Assembly: GCF_900110255.1 (NCBI RefSeq)
Contig: NZ_FODD01000018.1
Coordinates: forward strand, 119,758 to 183,757
Origin: Actinacidiphila rubida
GTDB lineage: Bacteria > Actinomycetota > Actinomycetes > Streptomycetales > Streptomycetaceae
Direction: 5' to 3'
Length of the DNA stretch: 64,000 nt
Made by a program: the position numbers and the translations under genes. Position 1 is the first letter of the stretch. The number at the start of each line of letters is the position of its first letter. The notes beneath the pieces were generated by a model. The model made no database searches and had not been told where the DNA came from. It saw only the letters and a list, made by a program, of their open reading frames with translations. Below, one piece after another: positions 17,329 to 26,276 of the stretch.

Positions 17329-19152
17329 ATGACACGGCAGCCGGCGGACGCGGCCGATCCCGCCGGCCCGGCGATACCGGCGGCGGCTCCTCCCGCTCCT
17401 TCCGCTCCTCCCGCCCCGTCCGTGCCCTTCACCCCGCCCGGCCCGGCGGCCCTGCGTTCGCCCGCCCGCTTCCTGTGGTGGCTGGTGGTCAGCCAGCGCG
17501 GCCGGATCGCGGCGGGCGCGACACTCGGCACCCTGTGGACGGTCGGCCTCACCCTGCCCCCGTACCTGCTGTCGCGCGCCGTCGACGACGGCCTGCGGGC
17601 CCACGACACCGGCGCGCTGCTCGGCTGGACCGGCGCGCTGCTCGCGGCCGGCGCGCTGAACGCGGCGCTGAGCATCTGGCGGCACCGCACGATGACCCGC
17701 GTGCGGCTGGACGCGGCCGTCCGCACCGTACGGGCCACCGTGCACCAGGCCACCGGCCTGGGCGACGCCCTGCGCCGCCACACCGCGGCCGGCGAGGTCG
17801 TCACGATCGGCATGAGCGACGTGTACGTCGCCGCCGACACGATGACGGTGACCGGGCCGGGCGTCGGCTCGGTCATCGGGTACGCGGTCGTCGCGGTCCT
17901 GCTGCTGTCGATCTCACCGCTGCTCGCCGTGGTCGTGCTGGCCGGCGTGCCGCTGGTGGCGCTCACCGTCGGGCCGCTGCAGCGCAGGCTGCGGCACGCC
18001 GGCGCCGCGTACCGGCAGCAGCAGGGCGAGTTGACCGGCCTGCTGGTCGACGTGGTGGGCGGCCTGCGCGTGCTGGGCGGGCTCGGCGGCAAGGACGTGT
18101 ACGCCCGGCGCTACGCCGAGCGGTCCCGTGCCCTGCGCGACCAGGGCTACCAGGTGGGCGCCGCCACCAGCTGGGTCGGGGCGCTGGCGACCGGGCTGCC
18201 CGCGCTGTTCCTGGCCCTGGTCACCTGGCTCGGCGCGCGCATGGCGGCACAGGGCACGATCCGGATCGGCGACCTCGTCGCGGTGTACGGCTACACCGCC
18301 ATGCTCGTGGTCCCGGTCGGGTTCTTCATCGAGGGCACCATCGACCTCGCCCGCGGCCTGGTCGCCGCACGCCGGATCGTCGCGTTCCTGTCGCTGACCC
18401 CGCGGCACCAGGACCGCGCCCGCCCGGTGCCCGCGCCCGGAGGACCCGCCGTCCTGGCCGATCCCGCCTCCGAGGTCGTCGTCGTCCCGGGCGCCTTCAC
18501 CGCGCTGGCCGCCGCGCGGCCCGCCGACGCCGCCGCCGTCCTGGACCGCCTGGCCCGCTTCACCCCGTCCGCCGCCGCCTGGGGGCCGGTGCCCCTCGCC
18601 GACGTGCCGCTCGCCGAGGTCCGCGCCCGCGTCCTGCTCGCCGACAACGACGCCGCCCTGTTCGGCACCACGCTGCGGGAGGCCGTCACCGGCCGGCCCG
18701 CACCGGACCCCGCCGACGACGGCGGTGCCGCGGTGCGCGCGGCGATCCGGGTGGCGGTGGCGGACGACGTGGTCGCCGCGATGCCCGGCGGGCTGGAGGG
18801 CCGGCTGACCGCGCGGGCCGCGAACCTGTCCGGCGGCCAGCGGCAGCGGCTGCGCCTGGCGCGGGCGGTCCACGCCGCGCCCGAGGTGCTGCTCGCGGTC
18901 GAGCCGACGTCCGCGGTCGACGCGCTCACCGAGGCGGAGATGGCGGTCCGGCTGCGGGCCGCGCGCGAGGGCCTGACCACGGTCGTCGCCACCACGTCGC
19001 CGCTCGTCCTGGAACACGCCGACACCGTGCTGCACCTCGTCGACGGGCGCGTGGCGGCAGCCGGCCCGCACCGCGAACTGCTGCGCACCGCCCCCGCCTA
19101 CCGGGCCCTGGTCGCCCGGGACACCGGCGCCGACGAGGAGGCCCCTCGATGA
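17329..19152 (+). CDS. ABC exporter half-transporter A, nucleotide-binding domain lacking Walker A
   Basis: The protein has 607 residues: a Pro/Ala-rich tail, six hydrophobic helices (about 45-340) of the type-1 exporter fold, and an ABC domain. The ABC signature LSGGQRQRLRLARA is intact (residues 500-504 onward). No GxxGxGKS/T Walker A exists; that position reads VVPGAFTALAAA. The Walker B Asp is Val524 (LLAVEPTSAVD), though the following Glu is kept, and the switch His is lost (VVATTSPLVL). Alone it cannot hydrolyse ATP. Its stop overlaps the start of half-transporter B (ATGA), with which it should form a heterodimer. Confidence 0.9.
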   Translation: MTRQPADAADPAGPAIPAAAPPAPSAPPAPSVPFTPPGPAALRSPARFLWWLVVSQRGRIAAGATLGTLWTVGLTLPPYLLSRAVDDGLRAHDTGALLGWTGALLAAGALNAALSIWRHRTMTRVRLDAAVRTVRATVHQATGLGDALRRHTAAGEVVTIGMSDVYVAADTMTVTGPGVGSVIGYAVVAVLLLSISPLLAVVVLAGVPLVALTVGPLQRRLRHAGAAYRQQQGELTGLLVDVVGGLRVLGGLGGKDVYARRYAERSRALRDQGYQVGAATSWVGALATGLPALFLALVTWLGARMAAQGTIRIGDLVAVYGYTAMLVVPVGFFIEGTIDLARGLVAARRIVAFLSLTPRHQDRARPVPAPGGPAVLADPASEVVVVPGAFTALAAARPADAAAVLDRLARFTPSAAAWGPVPLADVPLAEVRARVLLADNDAALFGTTLREAVTGRPAPDPADDGGAAVRAAIRVAVADDVVAAMPGGLEGRLTARAANLSGGQRQRLRLARAVHAAPEVLLAVEPTSAVDALTEAEMAVRLRAAREGLTTVVATTSPLVLEHADTVLHLVDGRVAAAGPHRELLRTAPAYRALVARDTGADEEAPR

Positions 19153-20894
19153 CGACTCCGCTGCCGGTCGCCGGCCGGGACCGGGTCCGCCGCGCGGCGC
19201 TCGGCGAAGTCGCCGCGGACAAGGGCGCGTTCACCGTCATGATCGCGCTGAACGTGCTCGCCGCGGCCGCCGGCCTCGTCGCGCCCTGGCTGCTCGGCTC
19301 GATCATCGACACCGTCAGGAAGTCCACCGGGTCCGCCGCCGTGCACACCGTCGACCGGCTCGCCCTGTTCATCGTCGCCGCGACCGTCGCCCAGACGCTG
19401 CTGTCGCGGTACGCGCTGTACACCGGCGCGCGGTTCGGCGAGCGCGCGGCGGCGCGGGTCCGCGAGCGGTTCGCCGAGCGCACCCTCGCGCTGCCGGCCG
19501 CGGTCGTCGAGCACGCCCCGGCCGGGGACCTGGCCGCGCGGGGCACCGCCGACGTGGACCAGGTCGCGGCCACTCTGCGCAACGTGGCCCCGCAGATGAT
19601 CGTCGGCGGCCTGCGCTGCCTGTTCATCGTCGTCGCGGTGCTGTTGCTCGACCCGCTGCTCGGGGTGTGCGGCCTGGCGTGCCTGGCCGTCGTCTCCGTC
19701 GCCCTGCGCTGGTACCTGAGGCGCGCGCGGTCCGGCTACCTCGCCGAGGGTGCGGCGAGCGCGGAGCTGGCCGACACCCTGGCCACCACGGTCGCGGGCG
19801 CCCGCACGGTCGAAGCGCTGCGGCTGCGGCGGCAGCGGATCGACGCCTCGGACGCGGCGATCGCCGAGACCCGCCGCGCCCGGCTGCACACCCTGTGGCT
19901 GCGCTCGGTGCTGTTCCCGAGCGCCGACATGGCCACCACGCTGCCCGTCGTGGGCGTGCTGGCCGTCGGCGCCGTCCTCTACGACCGCGGGTCGGTGGGG
20001 CTGGGCGCGGTGGTCGCCGCCGCCGTCTACTTCCAGCAGCTGGTCGAACCGCTGAGCGCGATCCTGTGGTGGGTCGAGCAGGTGCAGAGCAGCGCGGCGC
20101 GGTTCGCGCGGATCGAGGGGCTCGGCGCGGTCACGGAACCGGACGGGCCCGCGGCGGACGGCGCGGGCGTCCCCGCGGCGCGGCGGCCGGACGGCGACCG
20201 GATCGTGGTCAGCGGCGTGCGGTACGCCTACCTCGGCGGCGCCGACGTCCTGCACGGCGTGGACCTCGACGTGCGGCCCGGCGAACGGCTCGCGGTCGTC
20301 GGCACGTCGGGCGCGGGCAAGTCCACGCTGGGCCGGCTGCTGGCGGGCGTCGACCGGCCGCGCACCGGCACCGTCACCGTCGGCGGCGTGCCCGTCGCCG
20401 ACCTGCCGCCCGAGCGGCTGCGCCGCCAGATCGTCCTGGTCACCCAGGACCACCACGTCTTCCACGACACCCTGCGGGCCAACCTGCTGCTGAGCCGGGA
20501 CGGTGCCGACGACGACGAACTGCGCGCCGCGCTCGACGCGGTCGGCGCCGGCGCGTGGGCGGCGGACCTCGACGCCGTGCCCGACCTCGACGGCCCGCAG
20601 GCCCAGCAGCTCTCCCTGGCCCGGGTGATCCTCGCCGACCCGCACACCCTGATCCTCGACGAGGCCACCGCCCTGCTCGACCCCGCGACCGCGCGCAGCA
20701 CCGAGCGGGCGCTGGCCGCCGCGTTGCGGGGCCGTACCGTCATCGCCGTGGCCCACCGCCTCCAGACGGCGCACGACGCGGACCGCATCGCGGTGATGTC
20801 CGGCGGCACCGTCACCGAACTCGGCACCCACGACGCCCTGGTGGCGGCCGGCGGCACCTACGCGGCCCTCTGGCGCTCCTGGCACGGCGGGTAG
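19149..20894 (+). CDS. ABC exporter half-transporter B, intact Walker A/B but degenerate signature
   Basis: The protein has 581 residues with six hydrophobic helices followed by an ABC domain. Walker A (GTSGAGKST, Lys391), the Q-loop (VTQDHHVF), Walker B (LILDEATALLD) and the switch His ([10 protein letters not shown]) are all intact. The signature LSGGQ is changed to LDGPQ (residues 480-484). It complements half A exactly: a dimer would have one working ATP site, formed by Walker A/B of B and the signature of A. The substrate is unknown; such exporters often move drugs, lipids or peptides. Confidence 0.92.
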   Translation: MTTPLPVAGRDRVRRAALGEVAADKGAFTVMIALNVLAAAAGLVAPWLLGSIIDTVRKSTGSAAVHTVDRLALFIVAATVAQTLLSRYALYTGARFGERAAARVRERFAERTLALPAAVVEHAPAGDLAARGTADVDQVAATLRNVAPQMIVGGLRCLFIVVAVLLLDPLLGVCGLACLAVVSVALRWYLRRARSGYLAEGAASAELADTLATTVAGARTVEALRLRRQRIDASDAAIAETRRARLHTLWLRSVLFPSADMATTLPVVGVLAVGAVLYDRGSVGLGAVVAAAVYFQQLVEPLSAILWWVEQVQSSAARFARIEGLGAVTEPDGPAADGAGVPAARRPDGDRIVVSGVRYAYLGGADVLHGVDLDVRPGERLAVVGTSGAGKSTLGRLLAGVDRPRTGTVTVGGVPVADLPPERLRRQIVLVTQDHHVFHDTLRANLLLSRDGADDDELRAALDAVGAGAWAADLDAVPDLDGPQAQQLSLARVILADPHTLILDEATALLDPATARSTERALAAALRGRTVIAVAHRLQTAHDADRIAVMSGGTVTELGTHDALVAAGGTYAALWRSWHGG

Positions 20895-21093
20895 CGGACG
20901 CGGCCGCGGCGCGGGCCCGGTGGGGGCGGGCGGCGCGCGGGGTGACGGCGGCGGGACGGGACTGTCAGTGGGTGCGGCCATACTCGTGGCCGCGGGGCCC
21001 GGTGCCGAGCACGGGGCCGCACTGGGCTCCGTGACACGTCGTCACGCGTCCGCACCGACCGGCCGCGGCCCCGGCGGGCCGCTGAGGAGAGCC

Positions 21094-21675
21094 ATGGCTG
21101 AGGTACTGCTGTTCCACCACGCCCAGGGACTGACGGACGGCGTCCAGGAGTTCGCCGACGGCCTGCGCGGGGCCGGGCACACCGTGCACGTCCCCGACCT
21201 GTACGAGGGGCGGACGTTCGACGACCTGGAGGAGGGCGTGGGCTTCGCCCGGGAAACGGGCTTCGGCACGATCCTGGAGCGCGGGAAGGCCGCGGCGGAG
21301 GGCCTGCCCGCGGGCATCGTGACGGCCGGCTTCTCCCTCGGCGTGCTGCCGGCCCAGCTGCTGGCGCAGACCCGGCCGGGTGTCAGGGGCGCGCTGTTCT
21401 TCCACTCCTGCGTCCCCACCTCGGAGTTCGGCGGCGACTGGCCGGCGTCCGTGCCGGTGCAGATCCACTCGATGGACCACGACCCGTCGTTCGTCGACGA
21501 GGGCGACATCGACGCCGCCCGCGCGCTCGTGGCGAGCGCCCCCGACGCCGCCGAGCTCTTCCTCTACCCCGGCTCCGGCCACCTGTTCGCCGACTCCGGC
21601 CTCGGCGACTACGACCCCGGGGCCACCGCTCTCCTCACCTCCCGGGTGCTGGCCTTCCTCGACGGCAGGAACTGA
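21094..21675 (+). CDS. Dienelactone hydrolase family protein
   Basis: An alpha/beta-hydrolase of 193 residues. The N-terminus AEVLLFHHAQGLTDGVQEFADGLR is typical of the dienelactone hydrolase family. The nucleophile elbow is GFSLG, so Ser replaces the Cys of true dienelactone hydrolases. The Asp (DHDPSF or nearby) and the catalytic His in YPGSGHLFAD complete the triad. It is cytoplasmic with an unknown substrate. GAGGAGA lies a few bases before ATG 21094. Confidence 0.85.
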   Translation: MAEVLLFHHAQGLTDGVQEFADGLRGAGHTVHVPDLYEGRTFDDLEEGVGFARETGFGTILERGKAAAEGLPAGIVTAGFSLGVLPAQLLAQTRPGVRGALFFHSCVPTSEFGGDWPASVPVQIHSMDHDPSFVDEGDIDAARALVASAPDAAELFLYPGSGHLFADSGLGDYDPGATALLTSRVLAFLDGRN

Positions 21676-21763
21676 CGGAGACTGGCGCGAGCGGACGGCC
21701 CGAGACCCGGGACGTCCGGCCGGGCGGGGCGGACCGGGCCGGCGGGGGGAGAGGACGGACACC

Positions 21764-22603
21764 GTGCGCGTGCTGACGTGGAACCTGTGGGGGCGCTTCG
21801 GCCCGTGGGAGGAACGCCGCAAGGCCGTCCTCGCCGCGCTCGCCGACCTCGACCCCGACATCGTCGGTCTCCAGGAGGTGTGGGCCCGCGACGGCGAGAA
21901 CCTCGCCGGGTGGCTCGCCTCCGAACTCGGCCTGCACTGGACCTGGGCCGCCACCCGCGCGCCGGGCCCCTGGCGGCGCCGGATCGCCGACCCGTCGGTG
22001 GACTTCGGCAACGCCGTGCTCAGCCGCTGGCCCGTCACCGGGCGCGAGGTCGTCCAACTCCCGGCGCCGCCGGGCGAGGACGACGGCCGGCTGGCCCTGC
22101 ACGCCCGCATCGACGCCCCCGGGCACCCGGTGCCGTTCTTCACCACGCACCTCACCTCCATGCCCGACGCGTCGGCGGTGCGCTGCCGGCAGGTCGGCGT
22201 GCTCGCCGGTTTCGTGGCCGCGCACCGCGGCGGCACCGACTTCCCGCCGGTGGTCACCGGCGACTTCAACGCCTGGCCGGACTCCGACGAGGTCCGGCGG
22301 TTCGGCGGCTACAAGACCGCGCCGGCCGTGCCCGGCCAGGTCCTCCTCGACGCGTGGGAGTACGCGGACCCCGCGCAGCCGTCCGCGACGTGGGACCGGG
22401 CCAACCCGTACGTGGCCGCGGGGTTCGAACCGAGCGCCCGCGTCGACTACATCCACGTGGGAATGCCGGGTCCCGACGGCCTCGGCGCGGTCCGCTCGGT
22501 GCGGCGCGCCGGGGACGGTCCGGTCGGCGGCGTCTGGCCCTCCGACCACGCCGCCGTCGTCGCGGAACTCCGCACACCCGTCAGGAGCGCGTCGCGGGGG
22601 TGA
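21764..22603 (+). CDS. Endonuclease/exonuclease/phosphatase (EEP) family protein
   Basis: The protein has 279 residues with the EEP fold markers in order: VLTWNLWGRFG, IVGLQEVW with the metal-binding Glu, the catalytic His region FFTTHLTSMP, VTGDFNAWPDSDEV, and the terminal WPSDHAAV with the catalytic His. Cytoplasmic, with no signal peptide. Family members cut DNA, RNA or phosphodiesters of small molecules or lipids; the specific substrate is open. The start is GTG 21764. Its end overlaps the convergent GNAT gene by 23 bp. Confidence 0.85.
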   Translation: MRVLTWNLWGRFGPWEERRKAVLAALADLDPDIVGLQEVWARDGENLAGWLASELGLHWTWAATRAPGPWRRRIADPSVDFGNAVLSRWPVTGREVVQLPAPPGEDDGRLALHARIDAPGHPVPFFTTHLTSMPDASAVRCRQVGVLAGFVAAHRGGTDFPPVVTGDFNAWPDSDEVRRFGGYKTAPAVPGQVLLDAWEYADPAQPSATWDRANPYVAAGFEPSARVDYIHVGMPGPDGLGAVRSVRRAGDGPVGGVWPSDHAAVVAELRTPVRSASRG

Positions 22604-23120
22604 TGCGGAACAGGACGTTCGGGCGCAGCGGGCCCGCGGGGGCGGAGGGGTCGTCGAAGTCGCCGTCGGGGTCGCGGGTCATGCCGATGCGGCGCATCAC
22701 CGCCTGGGAGCGGACGTTGGTGGCCGTGGTGATCGCGAGGATCTCGGGAAGGCCGAGGACGTCGAAGCCGTGGGCCAGCACCGCCCGGGCGGCCTCCGTC
22801 GCGTAGCCGTGGCCCCAGGCCGGGCGGGCGAGCCGCCAGCCGATCTCCACGCCGCTGAACGGCATCTCGTCGTCCACCTCGTCCAGGCCCGCGAAGCCGG
22901 CGAACTCGCCGGTGGACAGCACCTCGACCGCCCACCACCCGTAACCCCGCCGGTCGAACTCCTCCAGGAACAGGGCCACGGAGGCGTCGCTCTGCTCGCG
23001 GGTCATGACCTCGCCCAGATGCTCGCGGACCTCGGGATCGGCGTTCATCGCCGCCCACGGTGCGAGGTCGGTGTCGCGCCAGCGGCGGAGGACGAGGCGA
23101 TCGGTGCGCAGTTCGGTCAT
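22581..23120 (-). CDS. GNAT-family N-acetyltransferase (RimJ/RimL-like)
   Basis: The protein has 179 residues and resembles the RimJ/RimL branch: TDRLVLRRWRDTDLAPWAAMNADPEV at the N-terminus, EIGWRLARPAWGHGYATEAARAVL containing the acetyl-CoA pyrophosphate loop, and TNVRSQAVMRRIGM at the end. The target (protein N-terminus or small amine) is unknown. ATG 23120 is chosen because similarity begins there; the frame is open another 38 codons upstream. A 13-bp-period direct repeat lies 32-54 nt upstream of this start. Confidence 0.88.
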   Translation of the reverse strand: MTELRTDRLVLRRWRDTDLAPWAAMNADPEVREHLGEVMTREQSDASVALFLEEFDRRGYGWWAVEVLSTGEFAGFAGLDEVDDEMPFSGVEIGWRLARPAWGHGYATEAARAVLAHGFDVLGLPEILAITTATNVRSQAVMRRIGMTRDPDGDFDDPSAPAGPLRPNVLFRITPATRS

Positions 23121-23151
23121 CCGTGCAGCAAACCCGAGGGGTGCGCCCGGG

Positions 23152-23174
23152 GCAAACGCATTCGGCAAACGCAT
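23152..23174. repeat. Two 10-bp direct repeats, period 13
   Basis: GCAAACGCAT occurs twice with three bases between, directly upstream of the minus-strand GNAT gene. It could be a regulator site. Confidence 0.5.
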
Positions 23175-23275
23175 CCCCGCCGCGTCACCACGCCGTCCGC
23201 GACCGCACCGCCGAGTCGCACCGAGGTGACGCACCGCGGGCCGCGCCGCGGGCCGGCTTCAAGGCGAACGGCCCG

Positions 23276-24079
23276 TCAGGACACCGGCACCGGCACCGGC
23301 ACCGGCACCGGCACCGGGATCAGCGTGAGGTAGGCGAGGCCGAGGACGCCGCGGTAGCCGCGCAGGTAGGAGGCGCGGTGGCGGTCGGTGCGGTCGCGGA
23401 TCTCCTCGGCACGCGGGTGGCCGGGGTGGGCGGCCAGCCACTCCTCGGCGTCCGCGAGGTAGCCGGACTCGAAGTCGTCCCACTCGCTACCGTCCGCCGC
23501 CTCGACCCAGCCGGGGCGGAAGCCGGCGGCGACGGCGAGGTCCACGAGCCCGGCCAGGCCGGGGAGTTCACCGGCGTGCGCGCCGGGCCACATGGCGGCC
23601 AGTTCCGCGCGGGTCGGCGGACGCTGCCAGTAGCCCTCGCCCAGCACGACGCGGCCGCCGGGGGCGACGAGGCGGCGCAGCGCGGCGAGCGCCGCGGCCG
23701 TGTGGGCGGGCGGCTCCTCCTTCGTGAGGGCGTGGCTCGCCCCCAGGCACAGCACGACGTCGGCGGGGCCGCGGCCGTGTTCCGCCGCGTCCAGGCCGGA
23801 CTCCTCGGCGAACTCCACCCGCCCGTCCAGGCCGCGCGCGGCAGCGGCGGCCCGCCCCCGGGCGAGGTCCTCGCCGTTGAGGTCGAGCCCCACCCCGGTG
23901 GCCGCGGGCACGGCCTCCAGGAGGCGCAGCATCACCTCGCCCCAGCCGCAGCCGATGTCGAGGACGGTGCGCGGCGCGGTGCGGGCCAGCCGGTCGACGA
24001 CGCGGGCCGCGCGGGCGTCGGAGAGCGGGCCGTGGAAGGTCAGCCGGGTCAGGCGCGGCGGAAGATCGTCATCGCTCAT
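23276..24079 (-). CDS. Class I SAM-dependent methyltransferase with a Pro-Val repeat tail
   Basis: The protein has 267 residues. Motif I is VLDIGCGWGEVMLRLLE, followed by an acidic residue ending beta-2 (GVGLDLN) and APGGRVVLGEGYW in the later part of the Rossmann fold, so SAM binding is clear. The substrate is unknown. The C-terminus ends in six Pro-Val pairs and Ser, encoded by a 6-bp microsatellite; this tail lies outside the conserved fold. The ATG is 24079. Confidence 0.85.
   Translation of the reverse strand: MSDDDLPPRLTRLTFHGPLSDARAARVVDRLARTAPRTVLDIGCGWGEVMLRLLEAVPAATGVGLDLNGEDLARGRAAAAARGLDGRVEFAEESGLDAAEHGRGPADVVLCLGASHALTKEEPPAHTAAALAALRRLVAPGGRVVLGEGYWQRPPTRAELAAMWPGAHAGELPGLAGLVDLAVAAGFRPGWVEAADGSEWDDFESGYLADAEEWLAAHPGHPRAEEIRDRTDRHRASYLRGYRGVLGLAYLTLIPVPVPVPVPVPVS
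23282..23317. repeat. Hexanucleotide microsatellite (CACCGG)x6
   Basis: Six perfect copies of CACCGG on the plus strand code for the Pro-Val tail of the methyltransferase on the minus strand. Because the unit is 6 bp, slippage would change tail length but keep the frame. Confidence 0.95.
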
Positions 24080-24172
24080 GGGCGGCCACGCTAACCCCGC
24101 CGCCGCGGGAGGGTCACACGGTTTTCGCGGACGGTGGGCGCGGCCGCGGTCCGGGCGCCGGGCCGCCGTGCG

Positions 24173-24580
24173 CTACGCGGTGGGCCGGGCCGCGGCCATC
24201 GCGTGCGGGTCCCGCTCCGCCTCCGCCTGCTGCTCGTACCAGCGGATCTTGGCGTGCAGGTGCTCCTGCTGGTCCAGCAGCGTCGCGATGTGCCCGCTCA
24301 GTTCGACCGCGTGCTCGCGCAGCACCCGCAGCCGCTCGCCGTAGGTCGTCTCGCCGTCCCGGGCCAGCTCGGCGTAACGGCGCATGTCGGCGATGGGCAT
24401 GCCGGTGTCCCGCAGGCAGCGCAGCACGCCGAGCCAGTCCAGGTCGTCCTCGGTGAAGACGCGCTGCCCGCCGGTCGTGCGCCGGATGTCGAAGAGCAGG
24501 CCGATCCGCTCGTAGTAGCGCAGCGTGTCGAGGCTGAAGCCGCTTCGGGTGGACGCGGCCGCCGGGGTGTAGGTCGTCAC
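24173..24580 (-). CDS. MerR-family transcriptional regulator
   Basis: The protein has 135 residues. The N-terminal winged HTH has the MerR hallmark SLDTLRYYERIGLL and GGQRVFTEDDLDWL, followed by a coiled-coil dimerisation helix (RLRVLREHAVELSGHIATLLDQQEHL). No cysteine pattern for metals is present, so it probably senses an organic or redox signal. It is divergent from the aldo/keto reductase gene with an 81-bp gap holding a MerR-type operator. This pairing is common in actinobacteria. The start is GTG 24580. Confidence 0.9.
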   Translation of the reverse strand: MTTYTPAAASTRSGFSLDTLRYYERIGLLFDIRRTTGGQRVFTEDDLDWLGVLRCLRDTGMPIADMRRYAELARDGETTYGERLRVLREHAVELSGHIATLLDQQEHLHAKIRWYEQQAEAERDPHAMAAARPTA

Positions 24581-24623
24581 CCGACCACCCTCGCACGGCG
24601 CGGGCCGGCGCGGAACGGAGACC

Positions 24624-24654
24624 TTGACCTGGAGCGCGCTCCAGAGACCACAGT
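24624..24654 (+). promoter_or_regulatory. MerR-type operator-promoter of the aldo/keto reductase gene
   Basis: A TTGACC -35 box is followed at once by the dyad CTGGAGCGCGCTCCAG, and a weak -10 (CACAGT) sits about 19 bases after the -35. The over-long spacer filled by a dyad is the classic MerR activation layout. The ATG is only 8 nt past the -10, so the mRNA may be leaderless. Confidence 0.65.
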
Positions 24655-24661
24655 GGCCGCC

Positions 24662-25648
24662 ATGACACGACTTCTGGGACGCAGCGGCATCGAGGTCAGC
24701 GCCCTCGGCATGGGCTGCTGGGCGATCGGCGGACCGTACGGCAACGGCAGCACCGAGCAGTTCGGCTGGGGCGAGGTGGACGACGCGGAGTCCACGCGGG
24801 CGCTGCACCGCGCCTTCGACCTCGGCGTCACCTTCTACGACACGGCGAGCAGCTATGGCGCCGGCCACAGCGAGAAGGTGCTCGGCGCCGCCTTCCGCGA
24901 CCGGCGCGACCAGGTGGTGATCGCCAGCAAGTGGGGCGGCACCTTCGACGAGGAGACGCGCGAGACCGGGGCCTCCGACCCCAGCCCCGCGTTCCTGCGC
25001 AGCTGCCTGGAGGGGTCGCTGCGCCGGCTGGGCACCGACTACGTCGACCTGTACCAGCTGCACATCAACGACCTCCCGCTGGAGCAGGCGCTCGACCTGG
25101 TCGGCACCCTGGAGGAGCTGGTGGCGGCCGGCACGCTGCGTGCGTACGGCTGGAGCACCGACGACCCGGCCAGGGCCGAGGCGTTCGCGGCGCAGGCACC
25201 GCACTGCACGGCGATCCAGCACGACCAGTCCGTGCTGCACGACAACCCGGCGATGATCGCGGTGTGCGAGGCCTCCGGGCAGGCCTCGATCAACCGCGGC
25301 CCGCTGGCGATGGGCCTGCTCAGCGGCAAGTACCACGACCACCGCCAGGTCGCGGACAACGACGTGCGCCGCATGGGCTACGGGTGGATGACGTACTTCC
25401 GCGACGGCACCGCCAGCCCCGAGTACCTGGCCGCGATCGACGGCATCCGCGACGTCCTGACCGGCGGCGGCCGCACCCTGGCGCAGGGCGCACTGGCCTG
25501 GCTGTGGGCGCGCAGCGCGACGACGGTGCCGATCCCCGGGTTCCGCACCCTCGCGCAGGTCGAGGAGAACGCGGGCGCGCTGGCCCACGGACCGCTCACC
25601 GCCGACGAGTTCGGGCAGGTGGAGAAGCTGCTCGCGGCGGCGCGGTAG
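24662..25648 (+). CDS. Aldo/keto reductase
   Basis: An AKR TIM barrel of 328 residues. The catalytic tetrad is visible: Asp and Tyr in FYDTASSYGAGHSE, Lys in VIASKWGG and His in YQLHIND. The C-terminal cofactor segment SATTVPIPGFRTLAQVEENAGAL fits NADP(H) binding. It reduces aldehydes or ketones in the cytoplasm; the substrate is not predictable. The divergent MerR gene and operator suggest induction by its regulator's ligand. Little or no leader precedes ATG 24662. Confidence 0.92.
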   Translation: MTRLLGRSGIEVSALGMGCWAIGGPYGNGSTEQFGWGEVDDAESTRALHRAFDLGVTFYDTASSYGAGHSEKVLGAAFRDRRDQVVIASKWGGTFDEETRETGASDPSPAFLRSCLEGSLRRLGTDYVDLYQLHINDLPLEQALDLVGTLEELVAAGTLRAYGWSTDDPARAEAFAAQAPHCTAIQHDQSVLHDNPAMIAVCEASGQASINRGPLAMGLLSGKYHDHRQVADNDVRRMGYGWMTYFRDGTASPEYLAAIDGIRDVLTGGGRTLAQGALAWLWARSATTVPIPGFRTLAQVEENAGALAHGPLTADEFGQVEKLLAAAR

Positions 25649-25813
25649 TTCTACGCCGCCGGGTGCGCCGGCATTCCCCCCCGCCGGGCGGGCGGCCGGT
25701 GCCCGGCGGGAGTGCCCGGCTCCGCCGCCGCTGTCGGTGCCCGCCCCTACGCTGCGGGCGACGCCGGGACGCGCACGAGGTGCGAACCGGCAACGGATGC
25801 AGGGGAGTTCGCG

Positions 25814-26236
25814 ATGGGCGGCGACGGATGGCACCAGACGGGCCCGTACCAGCAGGACATGGGTGCGGCGTTCCGTCAGGCCCAGGACGAGGAACTGGCC
25901 CGGGACGACCGGGGGTTCACGGGGCAGTCCATGGCCGAGCTGTGGCGTGACCCCGAGTGGCAGGAGTTCATCCTCACCGGCGGCACGGGCACCGTGCTGG
26001 ACCAGATCGCGCTGATCGGCCCCACCGACACCACGGACGGCCCCTTCATGCGCCCCCTCACCGACGAGGAGGTCCGCGCCTGGTCCCCCACCGGCCGCCC
26101 GACGGAGGCCGAGTGGCGCGACGCGATGGGCACCGAACCCTTCGGGTTCCCCGACCGCGCGGCCGGCAACTGCACGATCCTGTACGAGGACGGGCGCCCG
26201 GCGCGGATCGGCTACTGGGGCGTCACCGCGGACTGA
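25814..26236 (+). CDS. Hypothetical protein, acidic and soluble
   Basis: The product is 140 residues, with no signal peptide or membrane helix. It is acidic and aromatic (MAELWRDPEWQEFILTGG; WSPTGRPTEAEWRDAMG; ending RIGYWGVTAD). AGGGGAG 7-13 nt upstream of ATG 25814 and normal codon use support a real gene. I do not recognise the family. Confidence 0.65.
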   Translation: MGGDGWHQTGPYQQDMGAAFRQAQDEELARDDRGFTGQSMAELWRDPEWQEFILTGGTGTVLDQIALIGPTDTTDGPFMRPLTDEEVRAWSPTGRPTEAEWRDAMGTEPFGFPDRAAGNCTILYEDGRPARIGYWGVTAD

Positions 26237-26276
26237 GCGGCCGCGGACCGAACGGCAGCGGGCCGGCCGGGGCCGG

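Noticed and set aside
17475..19148. Long open frame upstream of ABC half B in the same frame
   Set aside because: Arg/Pro/Gly-rich shadow of half A in another frame; the real start is ATG 19149 overlapping the half A stop.
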